Source: Druceiella hillmani (taxonomy: Eukaryota; Arthropoda; Insecta; Lepidoptera; Hepialidae). From it: a stretch of DNA of 64,000 bases. The position numbers and the translations under genes are program-made. The stretch covers positions 7,585,501 to 7,649,500 of the forward strand of contig JAYKKI010000003.1 of NCBI GenBank assembly GCA_039881145.1, read 5' to 3'. Numbering within the stretch: the first letter of the stretch is position 1; every line of letters begins with the position of its first letter. Positions 36,270 to 50,450 of the stretch are shown piece after piece. The notes beneath the pieces were generated by a model. It was not told where the DNA came from, did not search any database, and was given only the letters and a program-made list of their open reading frames with translations.

Positions 36270-37500
36270 CGCAATTTGTCAACGCTTGCATTTAGCAAAA
36301 ATCGATCCACTCCCATAAAATCATAATGATTAATGATTCCATGTTCTAAGAAATAGCATAATTCTACTCTATTAATATTTTTACACATGCTTTCTTTAAA
36401 AAATCCACGCGCATCGTCGTGCTCATTGCATTGAAACAAAATATGATTTATATCCTACGTCTCAAAACCTCAGAAACATGCCAGGCAAAGCAAATCTAAA
36501 CAAATTAGCGTGGAATCCACCGTGCCTTGCCAGAATAGTCGCTTTTGAGTCAGGTTTTTTAACCAGTCAGATACATCGGGGAAGAACAATCTTGTGGTTT
36601 TGAACGTTTTGTCTTGTGGTTTAGAATCTAGGAAGACTAACAATGAGTACAGGCAAAGTCTAAAATTCGTATCTTTCTGATAATAAATGGTTAGTCTACC
36701 AAAAACTCAAAGCATGACGGGCTAGTCAAAATCCTCAAATCATGCCAAAATTAAGTAAGCCGCACGTTCTGCGATCGCGAGATCAGCAGACAGAAGTTCC
36801 GCCAATATCGGCAAAGCATTCGCCGAACAGATTCTGCACGCTTTGGCAAGAGCCATAAGTGGTGTGCGTTGCGACCTCAATAATTGCGATCCCTTATAAC
36901 TTGCTGAACCTAGACACACCACGAAACTTCTACTAATGGCGCATAAGTCAATATACCCAGATATAGTGCCGAATCACAACAGTTTAAGGCAATCACGCGA
37001 AAGGCAACCTTAACCCTCTCTCCGATGTACTGAGCCTGCAGCAGAAAGCTCTGTCTCGAGTCAAGGAACACGCCAAGATATGTGACCTTGTCCCACACGT
37101 CGATCCTGGATCCGGCCATCAGCATAATCGCCAGCTTTCCTCGAAAAAGGTAGATTCGGAGTTTTGTGAGGCATAGCTAAGTTTGCTTTTAGTGCCCCAG
37201 TCTTATAACCTGACAAGAGAGTTTGCCGTTCGATTTTCTATCTTCCTGCAAATCGCTCCTTTGACATATGACCAAAACTTGCAGGGAGCCCTTGGTCAAC
37301 GTTTTCCTGAATACCACGTCTTGGTACAGCTATTTGCAGTACGAACTCTCCTCTAGAGTACGAACCTTTCGATCACAGAAGTAATCCCTAACCATACGGT
37401 GGAAGTGCGCTTACACTATGTGGGTGTCCCCAGTATACCTTACCATGAAGCTATTCGCACCTTCCATCAGGGCCCTCCTGGGACCCATAACATTCACATT
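36270..37500 (-). pseudogene. R1-like non-LTR retrotransposon, 3' half relic
   Basis: On the minus strand: RDYFCDRKVRTLE and KTLTKGSLQ (around 37410-37290, the YFxxR and KGxPQG region) and WGTKSKLSYA with KLRIYLFRGKLA (37190-37125). Then DKVTYLGVFLDSRQSF (about 37090), TYAPLVEVSW, and LRSQRTPLMALAKACR with ANALPILAELLSADLAI (36870-36780). It ends in a long clean stretch DINHILFQCNEHDDARGFFK...NRVELCYFLEHG (36470-36280). This is the thumb and C-terminal zinc region of R1-clade elements. Multiple frameshifts and missing motif C show it is dead. The tail aligns with the fragment at 55641-55877 (HILFxC...EHDD). Confidence 0.7.
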
Positions 37501-38496
37501 CATATAAAAGAAAGTTTTAAGTACCGCGTAATTCTACTCCTATGTTATCAACTTGTTCTTTGGTTATCCCTCGATCTTTCAACTGACTAGTATAAGTTTG
37601 GGAATTAGATTTTCATGATTTTCAAGACGCACTTTCAAGTTTTTTTCCATAATGAAAAACTTAATAAGTAAAAGCATTGCTTTCATTATTGCAGCTTAAT
37701 AATAAAATACTGATATTTTAGCTCCTGAATAAATCAACCACGTGAGAGTTTGAGTCTCTCTATTTTTCAGAACAAGTTTAAACCATTCTTTTGCAGAAAA
37801 TCTCGTTTAATCATTATAAGTAATATAGAAATATTTAAAATCAGTACCATAATTTTGTGATGTATAATTTGCAGTTATGAAATTCCGTATCGCTTCATTT
37901 AATTTCCATCAAAATTGACCTGTGCTAATTGTCATATGCTTTTTTCTAAATAAATCATAAATCTATAAGATCTTTTCTTTATCCTTTTAAAAAAAATTGA
38001 TTTTATACTTATCTTAAATCACTATTTGTATATGGCACTATTTGTATATGTATATGGCAAATTGTGAGAAAAAACTTAAAATTTCAAGGAAATAATTTAT
38101 AATTGATTGTATCAAAAAATTTATTTACGAATACTAGTGTAGAACAATTGAAAATTAACAAAAAATAATTTTTAATTCTTCTATCCTTATAAATGTTATT
38201 AGTTATATTACCATTCAATTATTTAAGTAGTATGAATGTCTTTCAGAATAGCAAATATTTAATTATGCCAGCCAAAGATACTATTTTTTTATAAATTTAT
38301 ATTTAGTAACTTCCACTTCAAATATTCTCGAAAAAATAAAAAATAAAATTGTTGTTACTATTTTGTTTAGTAAATTAATTATTATAGATATAAACTTTAA
38401 AATGTTTGAATCAGTAATTGAATGTTTTGAAATTCTTATTATTTCCTAATTCAGTTTAATTTTTATAGCCGATTGTTACATTTTTCATGTCTTTAA
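37501..38496. other. AT-rich stretch
   Basis: Nothing recognised. Confidence 0.4.
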
Positions 38497-38757
38497 AGAG
38501 AACGAGATAGGATTCCAAATCTTACCTCACTGAGAGAATCCGCTCACAACGAGCGCTTAAACGAGTCACTCAGCTTTCACAACAATGTACTACGTCAAAG
38601 ACTAGAATAGCAGGTAAGTCCCACCACACCGCTAGAGTATCTTCTGAAGCGTCATCCTTATGATTGGTTCCAGGATCACCGAAATATTCAAAATGCGATA
38701 AAAATTATTAGATCGCCGCTTGCTCCAATTCCACTTCAAGTCTGTCGAACAGCGTAG
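38497..38757 (+). pseudogene. Jockey-type ORF2 C-terminal remnant (tentative)
   Basis: 86 codons run in one frame with a single TAG at 38608: RIPNLTSLRESAHNERLNES, FHNNVLRQRLE, stop, QVSPTTPLEYLLKRHPYDWF, then QDHRNIQNAIKIIRSPL. The pattern RL...HxNxL...P...LLKRHPYDW matches the C-terminal tail of Jockey-type reverse transcriptases (compare RIANHPNPLALNL...RRLKKKLPQDL in the element at 31.7 kb). A consensus splice donor sequence CAG|GTAAGT lies inside at 38613/38614 but is probably fortuitous because the frame continues through it. Confidence 0.4.
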
Positions 38758-41700
38758 GGCTTTACTCCACTTAGTTTTCAATATTTAAATACATTTTATT
38801 TCAATTTACATAGCCGTATAATACCAATATGGGTATAAGGTAACGCATAACTTTAAAAAAATACATACAAATCTCAAGGAATTGCTAAAGAAATTGTTAA
38901 AAAAATCTGTCAAGCACGAGTAGAACACGCGCTGCGAGGGTTCCGTAAATATTTAAGTGTTTATATAAATTTAAAGGTACATTATTTTTTATCAAACTAT
39001 TTACAAAATTTTTATTTTTTAGAATGAACCTATGAATCTACATGTTGCCTACTACTACTTCACAGGCGCATATTTATTCAAATATTTTTCATATGAGATA
39101 AATACAAAGTAACGATGTTTTCCTTTATACAAGTAAAGGAAAAAAATCGTGATACCTTGTTTCTTCCAAATTTCATGATTCACTTGTGATTTCGTGATTT
39201 ACCTGTCAGTGTCAAAATATGCGAATTAAATGGCCATATCTTTTCATTGCATTGAATTTGAAACTTGGTTTTTTACAGCTAAAAGGAACCGCAGACCCAA
39301 GTATTTGATATTAATTTCAACTTTATACCTCTACGAGTTTCAGAGAAAAAGAGTCTTGACAGACAGATAGACGGACAATGAAGTGATTCTATAAGGGTTC
39401 TTTTTTCCTTATGGGTTATGAAAACCTAAAGATGGACTAAATTATTTGAATTTTAGTTAAATGATTTTTTTATTGGCACATATTTTAATTTATCTAATAA
39501 TTTAAAGGAACAATTATTGAATTGACTCCACACAAAATAGTGTGTGCATATTATTGTTATCAAAAAAGGCCAATAAAATAAATTAAAGGAGATGTAATGA
39601 ATTTATTAGCTACATAAAGTAATAGTACTTAAATCAAATTTTGGAAATAATAAATGAAAAAATGTTTGTCAAAATTCGGATCATTTTAATTTAGATATTT
39701 TTTTAAACCACCATACAAAGAATAAACATTTTGAAATCTATATTTTAGTCTTGCCTGGTCTCTTTGCTGAATTGGAAAATGTTATTAAAGGAATGAAAAA
39801 TAATAATATTAATAACAATATAATTTATTTGTTGATATAAAATACTAGACATGTACAACATAATAGACATGTACAGACATTTTCTTAGAGCTAATGATAG
39901 AATAAAAATAAAAAATTAAATTACACGCCTTGACTTAAAATGTTTAGCTACTAGATCGGCTTGTGCAGTTATGCTATAAGCATGCACGGCAGGTTTACAG
40001 CTAGCACCTGTTGATATACACACACAAATACATACAAAAATATATACCCATACATACATATATCCACATGTAAAATACATATATACATATATACAAATGT
40101 ACACACACGTACACATACACACATACACAGTATATAATAATATTGACAACTATTTTTAATACAGGTATTATATACAGACATATAAATTTACACACATTAT
40201 TAACCGTAAAGGAAACATAGCAGAAAGAAAAGAAGATACTAATAATAAACATTATTTAAATCAAATAATTTCGAAGAGCCGATATTTTCCTTTCATTCTG
40301 TTTTTGCATTTGTTGAGTCAAAAGTTACTTACGGGTTGATCTTTTGAATTTAAGGTAAAATACAAGCCAGTATGTGAGGATGTTTACGAGTAAGCTAGAA
40401 ATGAGTTTCTTAATAGAATTTTCTACTAAATTTTAACCAAAATTTTTATTTAAATTGATAAAATGTACTAAAATATATTATCATTTTTAGTTACCAAAAA
40501 TAATCTGTAATCCATCATATTTTGCGAATACCATTTTCAAGATTTCCAAATTAATGATCAAAATGGTTGTAACATTTACATTGTTTACTAGCAAAGTGCT
40601 TACAATTACAAGCAGAAGTTATCACTTTAAAATTTAATTCATTTAAGATAGCCGGGGTCTGGAAAATTATATAAAATTGTACACGTATTTTTAATTTAGT
40701 GACTGCACAATGTCATGATGAAAAGGTTCTGAATTTTTTTAAGAAAAAAATTAGATTGCATTTTCTTACAATACAATTTAATAATACGGTTTCAAAAACG
40801 AAAAATCAGACTATTTATAAAAACCAAATTGCTGAAATGTCTAAAAAATAATTAAGTTCAAATCGGGGGATAAGATTAATATTTTAGCATCGGTATCAGT
40901 CATGAAACCTTCAAAAAATTCAACACAAAGCAGGGAAATCCCATTAAAGTATTTCTGTAAATAGGACCAAGTCTGTCTTCAAAATATTAGTCGTAAGAAA
41001 GTAATGAGACAAAACTTATAAAACTTCAGATGATATGCAACACTTTATAGATGAAAAATGAAGCGGTATGAGTTTGTATCTAGAATTATATATTTTTAGT
41101 TTGAATTTATGTTAATATAGCTTTAAATATTAAAACATTTTATACAACTATGGAAGCGGCATTTATCTAAAATGAAAGTAAATTAAAACACGTGAAAACC
41201 TCGCCGTATGTATTAGGTTTATTTATTCGTCAAATTTTATATTCAATATTTTTTTATTCTTACATGCTGCAGCCACTTTCCACGTAATTTTTTTACACAA
41301 TTTAAAGGTGAATAATATTTTACTGGCGCGAGCTTTGATGTGATGGAGCTTGTAGGTGATACACGCTATTGATACTATTTCCTATCCATTTCATAACAAC
41401 AAAAAAACTAAACAAAAAATATTAATTTCACCACCGGAACGCTTGGTATTCAAAAAGAAATAAGGTTGCATCTGACACGTGATTATGACTAAGCGTTTTC
41501 AAAGCAAATTTGAACCAAGTAGAAAGGAAAATATATTTTTACGTAACTTAACGATATTTTTTTAGTGATATTTCACCTTAGTATTTGCCTCCAATATAAT
41601 ATTCAAAACATTTTTAAAAATGTTCATATACCCTACTGTTACAGTATTGTTTTATATAGAAAAATATATAGAAAATTTACACTAAATTAAACGTAGACAC

Positions 41701-43269
41701 ATTTGATTTGACTTGCACTAAACGTTTAATTCTGTCTATTTCATTAGGGACTAATTTAATAAATCATTAAGTGAAGATATTCTAAACGGCTGACGCAACC
41801 CAATCGGAATAAAACATTTATGTGCAAGTAGACGGTGGCACTAAATATGCTGATTTCCCTTTTGAATCACTTTTATCTTAAGGTACTCTTTCGGTGAGTA
41901 AGACTTAGACCCATTTTTATTAGCCTTTTGGGCCAATAAGAACTGAAAGGATAGTTTTTTTATATGACTGGCAAAAAAATTTAACGTTCAAAATCCCTTA
42001 CTGCGTAGGATTTATTAAGTACTCAATGTGAATAGTCTGCAAAAAGTTGGCCCAACACGAGATTTCATTTTACATTTATTGGCTTTTATCATTTATCAAT
42101 TACAGCTGAATGTATTAAAATAGTGTTCGATATAAATGAATCCATATTTAAAAATATTTTCACATGAGGATGATTGAATTTTGCTGAAAATAATTATATT
42201 TTATCGTATTATATAACTATGATTAACCACTAGAAACTAATTAAAATTTATGCAACTTCTTTAAAATAATATTCACAGCATCGATTGTTATTATTTATTT
42301 TATCATTTATAATTAGCCAAAAATCAGACCTAAAGTTATAAATTATCATTAATTGGTAATATATCGCAAACAATTTAAGAGGCCAACATGACCATAAGGT
42401 ATTTTAAAATAATTATTATATTTTACAGGATAAGAAACCTGTAAAACGTAATAATAATGTAAACATTTTACTTTTAAAAATCTTTAAAAAAAATAAAGAT
42501 CTAAACTACAAAACTATGTACTAAACTATATGAGGCTATAATTAAACAAAGCCAAATTTGTAACAAAATTACAAAAAAAAATATTTTTGAATTCATCCGC
42601 CGCAAAAGAAGTTAAATAAAGAAAACTCAAAAATTCTTAACGCAGGTACAATTATTAATAATGTCTCGTGCATCTGCCCACATTAGGATTAGCTCACTTG
42701 TTTAGGTGCGCGGGTAACTTGTGCCGCAGCGCCGTAACATAAATGAATGTATATGTGTTTATTTATCAGTATGCCTTTTACAGTATGCTGTATACAGTAA
42801 TGTATATAGTATAGAGAAATACCTTTAAAATCATAGTATGTTGAAAGTCGGGAAAGGACGAATAATTTGTTTTCATGAGGATGAAATCAGTAGCATCAGC
42901 TAGTTAATTATTTACCCTTTTAAATAAACTAATCGTCGAAATTCGACCTTAATTCATTAACTTTTTAAGTTTGAATGTTATTGAGGTTCTTTTGTCAAGG
43001 AGTATACCTATAATATAATCTGAAAGTGAAAATTTTAACTGAAATTACGATTTACTTACCTTTTCAATTTGTTGAAATCACTAATAAGTAGGTGAGAGTA
43101 AGTCAATTCAGATTTCTTCTACAAATTTCCTTTTGTAAAAGGCCTATATTAAGTATTCCAACAGATATTTTCTTTGGTAATAGGTGTATATTAAGCCAAC
43201 TGTATTTTACTAATACATATAAAACATAGATATCTATTACACCAAATATGAAATAAACGCTTTTTTATT
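38758..43269. other. Long AT-rich stretch
   Basis: No coding similarity recognised. It contains the simple-sequence tract at 40018-40140. The 39916-40252 minus-strand frames are translations of that tract and are not genes. Confidence 0.45.
40018..40140. repeat. Degenerate CA/TA simple-sequence tract
   Basis: Runs of ACACACA, ATACATA and TATACATATATAC over about 120 bases. Confidence 0.8.
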
Positions 43270-43452
43270 TTGACGTACACTCCACAGACTGTTGAAAAAG
43301 GAATATTTGAAATCACACAAAATTCAGAGATCGAAACTCATTCAGCTAACCTGACATTTCAAAATTCTTTGGCGACACCTTTCAGTTTATACGACTGTTT
43401 GAGGACAGACTATTATGTGTTTGACATTGACAGTGTGAATGTAAAAAAATAA
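43270..43452 (+). CDS. Short frame, possible exon, unknown
   Basis: 60 codons ending at TAA, reading TYTPQTVEKGIFEITQNSEI... to DYYVFDIDSVNVKK from a TTG start. ACTCCACAG at about 43287 could act as an acceptor inside the frame. Composition is protein-like and not low-complexity, but there is no ATG, no family match and no partner exon, so support is slight. Confidence 0.15.
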   Translation: MTYTPQTVEKGIFEITQNSEIETHSANLTFQNSLATPFSLYDCLRTDYYVFDIDSVNVKK

Positions 43453-46400
43453 TCTTTTACTGTTGAAGGTGGACAATGAATCTTTCAATGTATTTGTAAT
43501 ATATGATTTAAAGTATTTGTAACACATGTTATATATACATTTTAATATTCTTCGCTCTTTCTCCATATAAACTTTAACTACGCCAAGTCTCACACACCTC
43601 CGTGGGCTCGATATTCTTAAAAAGGGGTGCAAAGTTTTCTCTTCATGTATTAATACTTAGATAATATCCTAGAGTTTGAATGAAATAAAAAACTTCATAA
43701 GATTACACTATATATAAAAAAAATAACTTGTTATTTAGTTAAGTAACATATTTTAAACCATACCTTTTGTCAACCCTTTTAAGGATTAGTTTAGAAAGTG
43801 CTAAAACAGATACCATTTATTTGTGACAATGAGTTCAAATATGAATTTAAACGTCTGTAACTTTAAACAATCCTCCAGTACAAATTTTCGTTCCTTATTT
43901 CTGACGGGGTTGGATTTCAAGAAATAATTTCTTAGTGGATTGTATAATAAACATCCCTGCCAATTAAAAGTTTTTAAGCTATGTAGTTCCAAAAACTTCA
44001 CGAATAAGTCAGCTGCATTTCACTTCATATATAGAACAAAATAAATTATACATTTTTAAAATGTATAATTTAGTGAACGCTAAATCGTTTCAAGCGGTTT
44101 GTGAATATTGCGTATTAATTGCTATGTCGGAGTATGTAGATAAATAGATTTTGTGTATTATGTCCAGAATGGGTTTAAAGTTTAAACTTTTTATTTATAA
44201 ACTTAATTATTTTTTAGGTGTTGATACACATGTGAAAATTTTGCGTCTTTTTTTCCAAACGATTGATGAGAAACAATTTTAAAGAATTATATTTCAAATT
44301 TTATTCAACACTTTTAGTTACGACATAATTTAATAATATCAAATAATATGTGGAATAAATGGATATCTGTAAATAGTCACTATACCATATTAATATTAAC
44401 AAACGTCCTACATTTGATTTGGATGTTTTTTATTTACTGAACAATAGACTATAGTATAAGTCGTTATAAATTCTATATACTTAATAATATTTTAAAGTTT
44501 GAAGGCAATTTTTTCTTTTTCTATTGTTTAGTTAAAAGCTTACATAACAAATAAAACAGCCTTTGAAATTACTATAAATAGTGGGAAAGATATGAAGCTC
44601 ACCCTTACATAGCTTTTCCATCGGAATATTCATAATCTCTTGCTCAGTATCATTTTCCGAATAAATCTTAGTTAATCCTTATATTATCTCTTCTGGTTTA
44701 GGATATCTTGAAAGAAATTGACTATAATACTTATGGTCATTTTGTTTACCTTCAATCTGGTCAAATCGTATCTACGTAATTTACCTTAAAATCTTTTTTA
44801 GAGTCCCAAACCTGTACTCTTTTTTTTAAACTCAATGTAAACTAATAACCATAAACCATAAACTAATTTAATATAGTATTCAATACAATAAAGCCATTAT
44901 TAGGATGGTGCCTTCAAAAAAAGATCCTTAATCTATGTAAGTATATCTTCTGTTTTGTTAGAAGATATCGTAGAAATCAGTTAATACTAATAAAATAACA
45001 TGAAATTAAATAATTATTTTGCATATTTATTGCAAGATAGACTGTTTTTATACGCATATCTTTTTACTTGTTTTACGAATTACAAGACGCATTTGCGATT
45101 AGTTATATCACAATTAAATTAATCAAAATATCGAATCATTTACAAGGAAAACATTACTGAATTTGAAAGAAAAATAAATGTTGCTGTTACTAAGGTATTC
45201 ACAATTAAAATTCTACGTCTTATATGAAGCTACGCACGTCTAGAGAAACCAACTGAAGAAGACGAGACCTATATTATAATCAATTACGAACCGTTTATTT
45301 AGAAAAAAAACAACAGAAACATATTCTACGGTAATATTAAGTGATTTCAAGAGCAGTGCATACAAATTAACTTACGAACATGAAAAATTATAAATAATTG
45401 ACCCCTATCACTTTGGACTAATAAATACAAGAGGTAAATGTTTAATGTAGTTTGCGAATGAAAGTATTTTAAAAATGGAGAATACTTTTATTTACTATTT
45501 TTAATTATGTTCAGTTAAATAAAATCAAAAGAATAAAGAAAATTAAGGGAACCCATAGAATAGGCAAGCAATTTTCAAAAAATGAAGTTTTATACAACCA
45601 GATGTGAACACAATTTTTAAAACTAACTTAAGATACGCCCTTGAAAACTAGAAAAAAGATCCAAACTTAGAAAAGATACTCAACTCTCACAAATGTTATT
45701 CAAAACACGACAAATATACTTACCTATATAGAAATTTCAACAAAATGTAAGTTTACCAAAAAAAATTATATTTTATACATATATAAATTTAATTAATACA
45801 TATATATATTAAAATAATTTATACTATAAGGAGAGAACTTGATAATAAAAATCTAGATAAGAAAATACCAATGCAATTAATGAAAAAGTTAATCAAAATA
45901 GCAATTTAAGAAACCATACTATAAATTTCAAAAAAGTAAATATAAACACTATGAAAAATACGCAGAATATTCAGTAAAGAAAAGAACTAAATATAAATTC
46001 TACAGATTACAGAAAATAATACTGCTAAAAAATATCCACAAAATAGCTAACCACTTCTATGGAAACATATACAAAGCAAATTCAAACGCGAAAATAATAC
46101 TTTTACAGAACTTCATAGAAAATTTAAGAAAATAGGAAAGAAAAACACAGCTTGCAGTAAAAAAAACAAAACACCAAGACCAGATTATATATTCATAAAT
46201 GCTATGAATGTGTTTCGAGAAACTAATAGGACCAAAAGTCGACATTATCCAAATTTCATAGATTTGCTACTAGATGAACATAAGACCTATATCATCCAGG
46301 TTCGATTATGGAACTGGTGCTATTTATTGTGGAGGAATTTTATGGTGAACTAAATTTTTTTGTTAAATTCTGGCCAAATTTCATAAAACTAAACTGGGGT

Positions 46401-47376
46401 AGACCCTTAAAAATAAAAATTCCAAATAAATAAAATCATCCAAGTTAGTTAATAAATGTCGGAGATGTAAGCTAATATACAAAAAATTGTATGTTAATTC
46501 GGCTAAAAAATTTATTTTATGTTATTTTTTGTACCTGTATATACCTACATATTTACTTGGTCAAATGAAACGTCGACATAAGTCAAATGAATCCAAACTC
46601 AAGGAATTTATTCCTCAGCACTGATGATTCACTGTCACCACCTTATATCTCCATCATTGTAGCCTGATTTTGCTAACGGACAATGCTCCGAGTCCTAATA
46701 GAATTTTCAGTATAGTACTGTTCACATACAAAATACATAACATCTCACTTTCTTAAACATTTGAGATTGTAAGAAAATTATTATGTTTTTAGTTGTATCA
46801 CATAAAATGCACTAAAGTAAGAAAGATGAGGATTTTAAACTTGTCAAATTACGTAAAATCTGGAAAGAAATGGTTTTATTTATTATATACTAGCACAAAT
46901 ATAAAAGATTTAAAACGATATAAATATTATCACTGTTTCTGAAAAATACGATAAACAAAAAAGTTCATGCAAGCTAGTACTTAAGCGGGAAGCTGATATT
47001 TCATAAAAACTTGTACACTCGTTATTAGCTTGTAGTGACGTTGCAAATGATATTTTCATAATTTTGGCCAATACATTCTTAGAGAATAAGACAATTTTTT
47101 TGACTGAGTACATAGTTTCTTGCTATTATAGCTATATATATTCTTGCTATATAGTAATTTTAGATTATCTCAGCGATTGGCTTGTTTTAGTTTTGGTTTA
47201 AAAAAAAAATAAGATGAAATTTGGATTCAGTGACTTAAAGTTTATTCGGGGAAACTATTTAAAAAAACGAAATGAACGGATTTAAAATAACTAAAGACTG
47301 TTCCTCCTAGTGGTTTTTAGAATCCGTGCCAAGCTTGCCATTTCTCTCTCTTTTCCTCCCTCATATACGTGCACAA

Positions 47377-47510
47377 GTACATGCAAACTTAGACGCACCT
47401 AGCGCACGTGCGCACACATGCGCACACGAAGTCTTGCCCACGCAAGCACGCACACACGCACGCGCGCGCCCTCGCATGCACGCACGCCTGCTCTCACGCA
47501 CGCATATATT
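47377..47510. repeat. GC-rich CA/CG cryptic simple sequence
   Basis: Dense CACGCACGCA, GCGCACAC and CACGCACG units, with a much higher GC content than the surroundings. The Ala/His/Arg-rich frame across it (47326-47592) is a product of this repeat, not a gene. Confidence 0.8.
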
Positions 47511-48706
47511 AGCAAGATATTCGCGTATCTGTACGTACTTATTTGCTTACCTACTTAATATCCCAAATATTTCATGCCTCTGTACGAATTGATACATATC
47601 TACCTACCTACATATTTAATATACTAATCGCTTCATGCCTTTGTATGCACCTGTTAGCACACTTACCTACCTATTTATTTGTATTTATTTTGTAACTTCT
47701 TGCTTACCTGCCTATTTTCTGCGTCTTTTTACTATTTACTATTGCTTCCTTTTTTGAAGACAAATCTAACTCTAATTTAATATCGATGAGATTACTTCTG
47801 ACCACTAAATAGTTTATGGCATCTTTCAGTGCTAAGTTAAATGAGCCCAAACTCGATATTCTCCATAATATACCCCTCAATATTGAATAGTTCATGTCAT
47901 AACCCTTCAGCCTTATCATCAAATCTGGGTACTACTTGTGACTATAGTTGTGTTCATAAAGAAAACTCAATGAATCCACTTTTCACAACTGAGGAGTTCT
48001 TTCGTTACCTTGCAACTTCATTAATCAAAGTACTTATAAAGATACGTCATATAAATTCAAACCCGATCTCATATTTCTGAAAAGGAACTTGTACCCTCAT
48101 CCATTGAAGACCTTTCCCAAGGTATATTCGAGTACATTATCGGATTCTGGCCATATCCACACAAAACCTGTGCGGAACCACTTTATTCTAAACAAAATAT
48201 AATAATAAACATTTGTCTACGCATATCAAAGCTACCGCTATGCCTATATAATAAAATACTTGCATGTCGAGTTGAGAACCCTAAAATAGGGTTAAAACTG
48301 AATATGATGTTGATTTACCACATAATTCGAAAACGATCCTAAATTTGAATAAAATATTCTGTTGTACTGAAATAGAAGTTTTTTAAACGTCTTCGTTAAC
48401 TATGCTATTTAACAAATATACAAGTGAATATACATAGTTGAATATGCATATTTATAAATGAAAAATATAATACCGTATTAAGGTAAATACATAATCAAAC
48501 TAACAACTATTATTATCCCGATAAATCAATTTTGATACAGCATGTTGATAAAAATACAATAAAAATACACCTACCATTAAGATAAAAATATAACTGTGTC
48601 TGATTTAATATTACGAAACGTAAATAGAAAACAGTGAGAAGGAACACCGTACATTCCCTCTTCGAAGTCTCCCGAACGATTTGGAAACAAATGGATTGCG
48701 AGCGTG

Positions 48707-48751
48707 TATATATAAAACGCGAGCCTCAAAGTCACAGGATACCATTCATTA
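48707..48751 (+). promoter_or_regulatory. Possible TATA-type core promoter
   Basis: TATATATAAAA at 48707-48717 followed 30-40 bases later by CCATTCATTA, a rough initiator. About 50 bases further, ATG at 48798 opens a 15-codon hydrophobic frame (MLNGLPKILVNIILF) that could be a leader exon, but no good donor follows. Confidence 0.2.
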
Positions 48752-50285
48752 TTATACAGACATTTTCCGAGTCAAATAACGAAATGTTTCAAAAATGCTA
48801 AATGGGTTGCCGAAAATATTAGTGAACATTATATTATTTTGAAAATGTTGTGAACGTTTAGACATTTTCAATATAATACGCCCACAGCAGGAGTGGGTAT
48901 ATTACCGCCAAACATATTATTGATTTTTTAGCGATATTTAAGAATTAATTTCTAAATTGATACAAAATATTTTCAGCAAGAAATCATTCAAAATCATTTT
49001 TTTAATTTATTCCATATACATTTTCCTAACTTTACGTATAATTTCTTGTACTAAAATTCTGTAATTTGTATTTGAGAGTTTGAACGTCAGCGATGGTATA
49101 GTGGTTTAATGTAACACGAGCTTTGTTAGCACCAACTACATATTTTAGCGGTACATGATAAACAGTAAGAAATGAATAGTGACAACTAAATTTACATTAT
49201 TCGAAATTTTCTAAAATTCATTTTAATTTAAAAAAAAATTTTCGATAACATTTGCTTATTTTTGTGCAGTATTCTTGCAAGTAGTTTCAACTAATCATGT
49301 TTAAGAGTTGATAAGTATTTTATGTGTATTGCAAAAACGAAAATATTGCCCGCTGATCAGATTTAAATTCATTATCTATTACTTATTAAGTACATAGAAA
49401 GATCTGATATACATAATCAGAATTCTTAAATTACACGCATGCTGGTATCCAGGAGAATAAATAAACTGGAACAAATTTTGGATTTATTTTGTTAATTACA
49501 AAATATACACAAAATTTGTCAAAAAGACAATAAAATTTTAAATTTTGATAACTGTATTTTGTACCTATGTAGTATACACATAAACTTTGCGCTTTTCGCG
49601 TTATATTTATTTAAAATGTTTGTAGTATTATGCATCGTTTTATTACATATGTATCACATCGTTTTATTATGGAATTTATTTATTTATAGGAACTTCCTTA
49701 TTTTTACACACACAAATAAATTAGTGTTGATATGTAAATCATTATGCAATAATCATTAAACAAGACTTAAATTTGTGTTTACTAAGAGATACTATGTATT
49801 TGCTTAGTCTATGCTATATAGTTTCTTTTACAAATTGTATAAGGGGCAAATTGAGTATTTCAATTTCTTTATAAAAATCTTAAATATATATTATCTCATG
49901 TATTTCCAAAACTAAGACTCATATTATTTCCATTAAAGTATAATTATTATTTTTATAATTAGAAATATAAATATTGCTTTTCACCACAGAATATTTTTCT
50001 GATATATTTTTCAAAGGAATATAAATTTAGAAAACTTAGAAACCACGACGTTGAAATTCACTGTCATAGTCTTCAGACAAACTTGATGTAAACTTTCAAG
50101 GATGTATATTTCCTTATTTTGACTTAAATCGTTTCTGAAATAGGCGAGGAAAATATTTTTGGCCAACATTTTTAAAAATGTTTTTAGAAGAGTTTTACCT
50201 ATTGTTTTATTAATTCGTTTGACTTCTCTAAAATTTCTATATATCATAGTATCATAGTGTAACGTACCATTTCATGTAAAATCTA

Positions 50286-50343
50286 GACACTCCGCGAAGC
50301 TTAAGCGGAGAGCCTAAGAGGCCTCTCCGGACAGTGTGTTCAC
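50286..50343. repeat. GC-rich hairpin block
   Basis: CTCCGC (50290-50295) pairs with GCGGAG (50305-50310). AGAGCCTAAGAGGCCTCT adds a second short self-complementary segment. It lies just upstream of the minisatellite. Confidence 0.5.
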
Positions 50344-50450
50344 GAAAGATCTATTCTATTTTATCAAGCAATTATATGCTAGATTAAATTAGTAGTTAGG
50401 TCTTGTCAAATTAGATTAGGTTAGTGCCTAATATTAATGTCTATAGGGTT

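Larger units (their letters stand above)
43453..50285. other. Long AT-rich stretch
   Basis: No family-level similarity found. 45560-46250 is very A-rich on the plus strand with many stops. The simple-sequence tract at 47377-47510 and a TATA-like site at 48707 are listed separately. Confidence 0.4.

Noticed and set aside
47326..47592. 88-codon Ala/His/Arg-rich frame
   Set aside because: It spans a CA/CG simple-sequence tract; the bias comes from the repeat.
49085..49160. tRNA-like A-box (GGTATAGTGG) suggesting a tRNA or SINE head
   Set aside because: No B-box GGTTCRA follows, and acceptor or anticodon stems do not pair.
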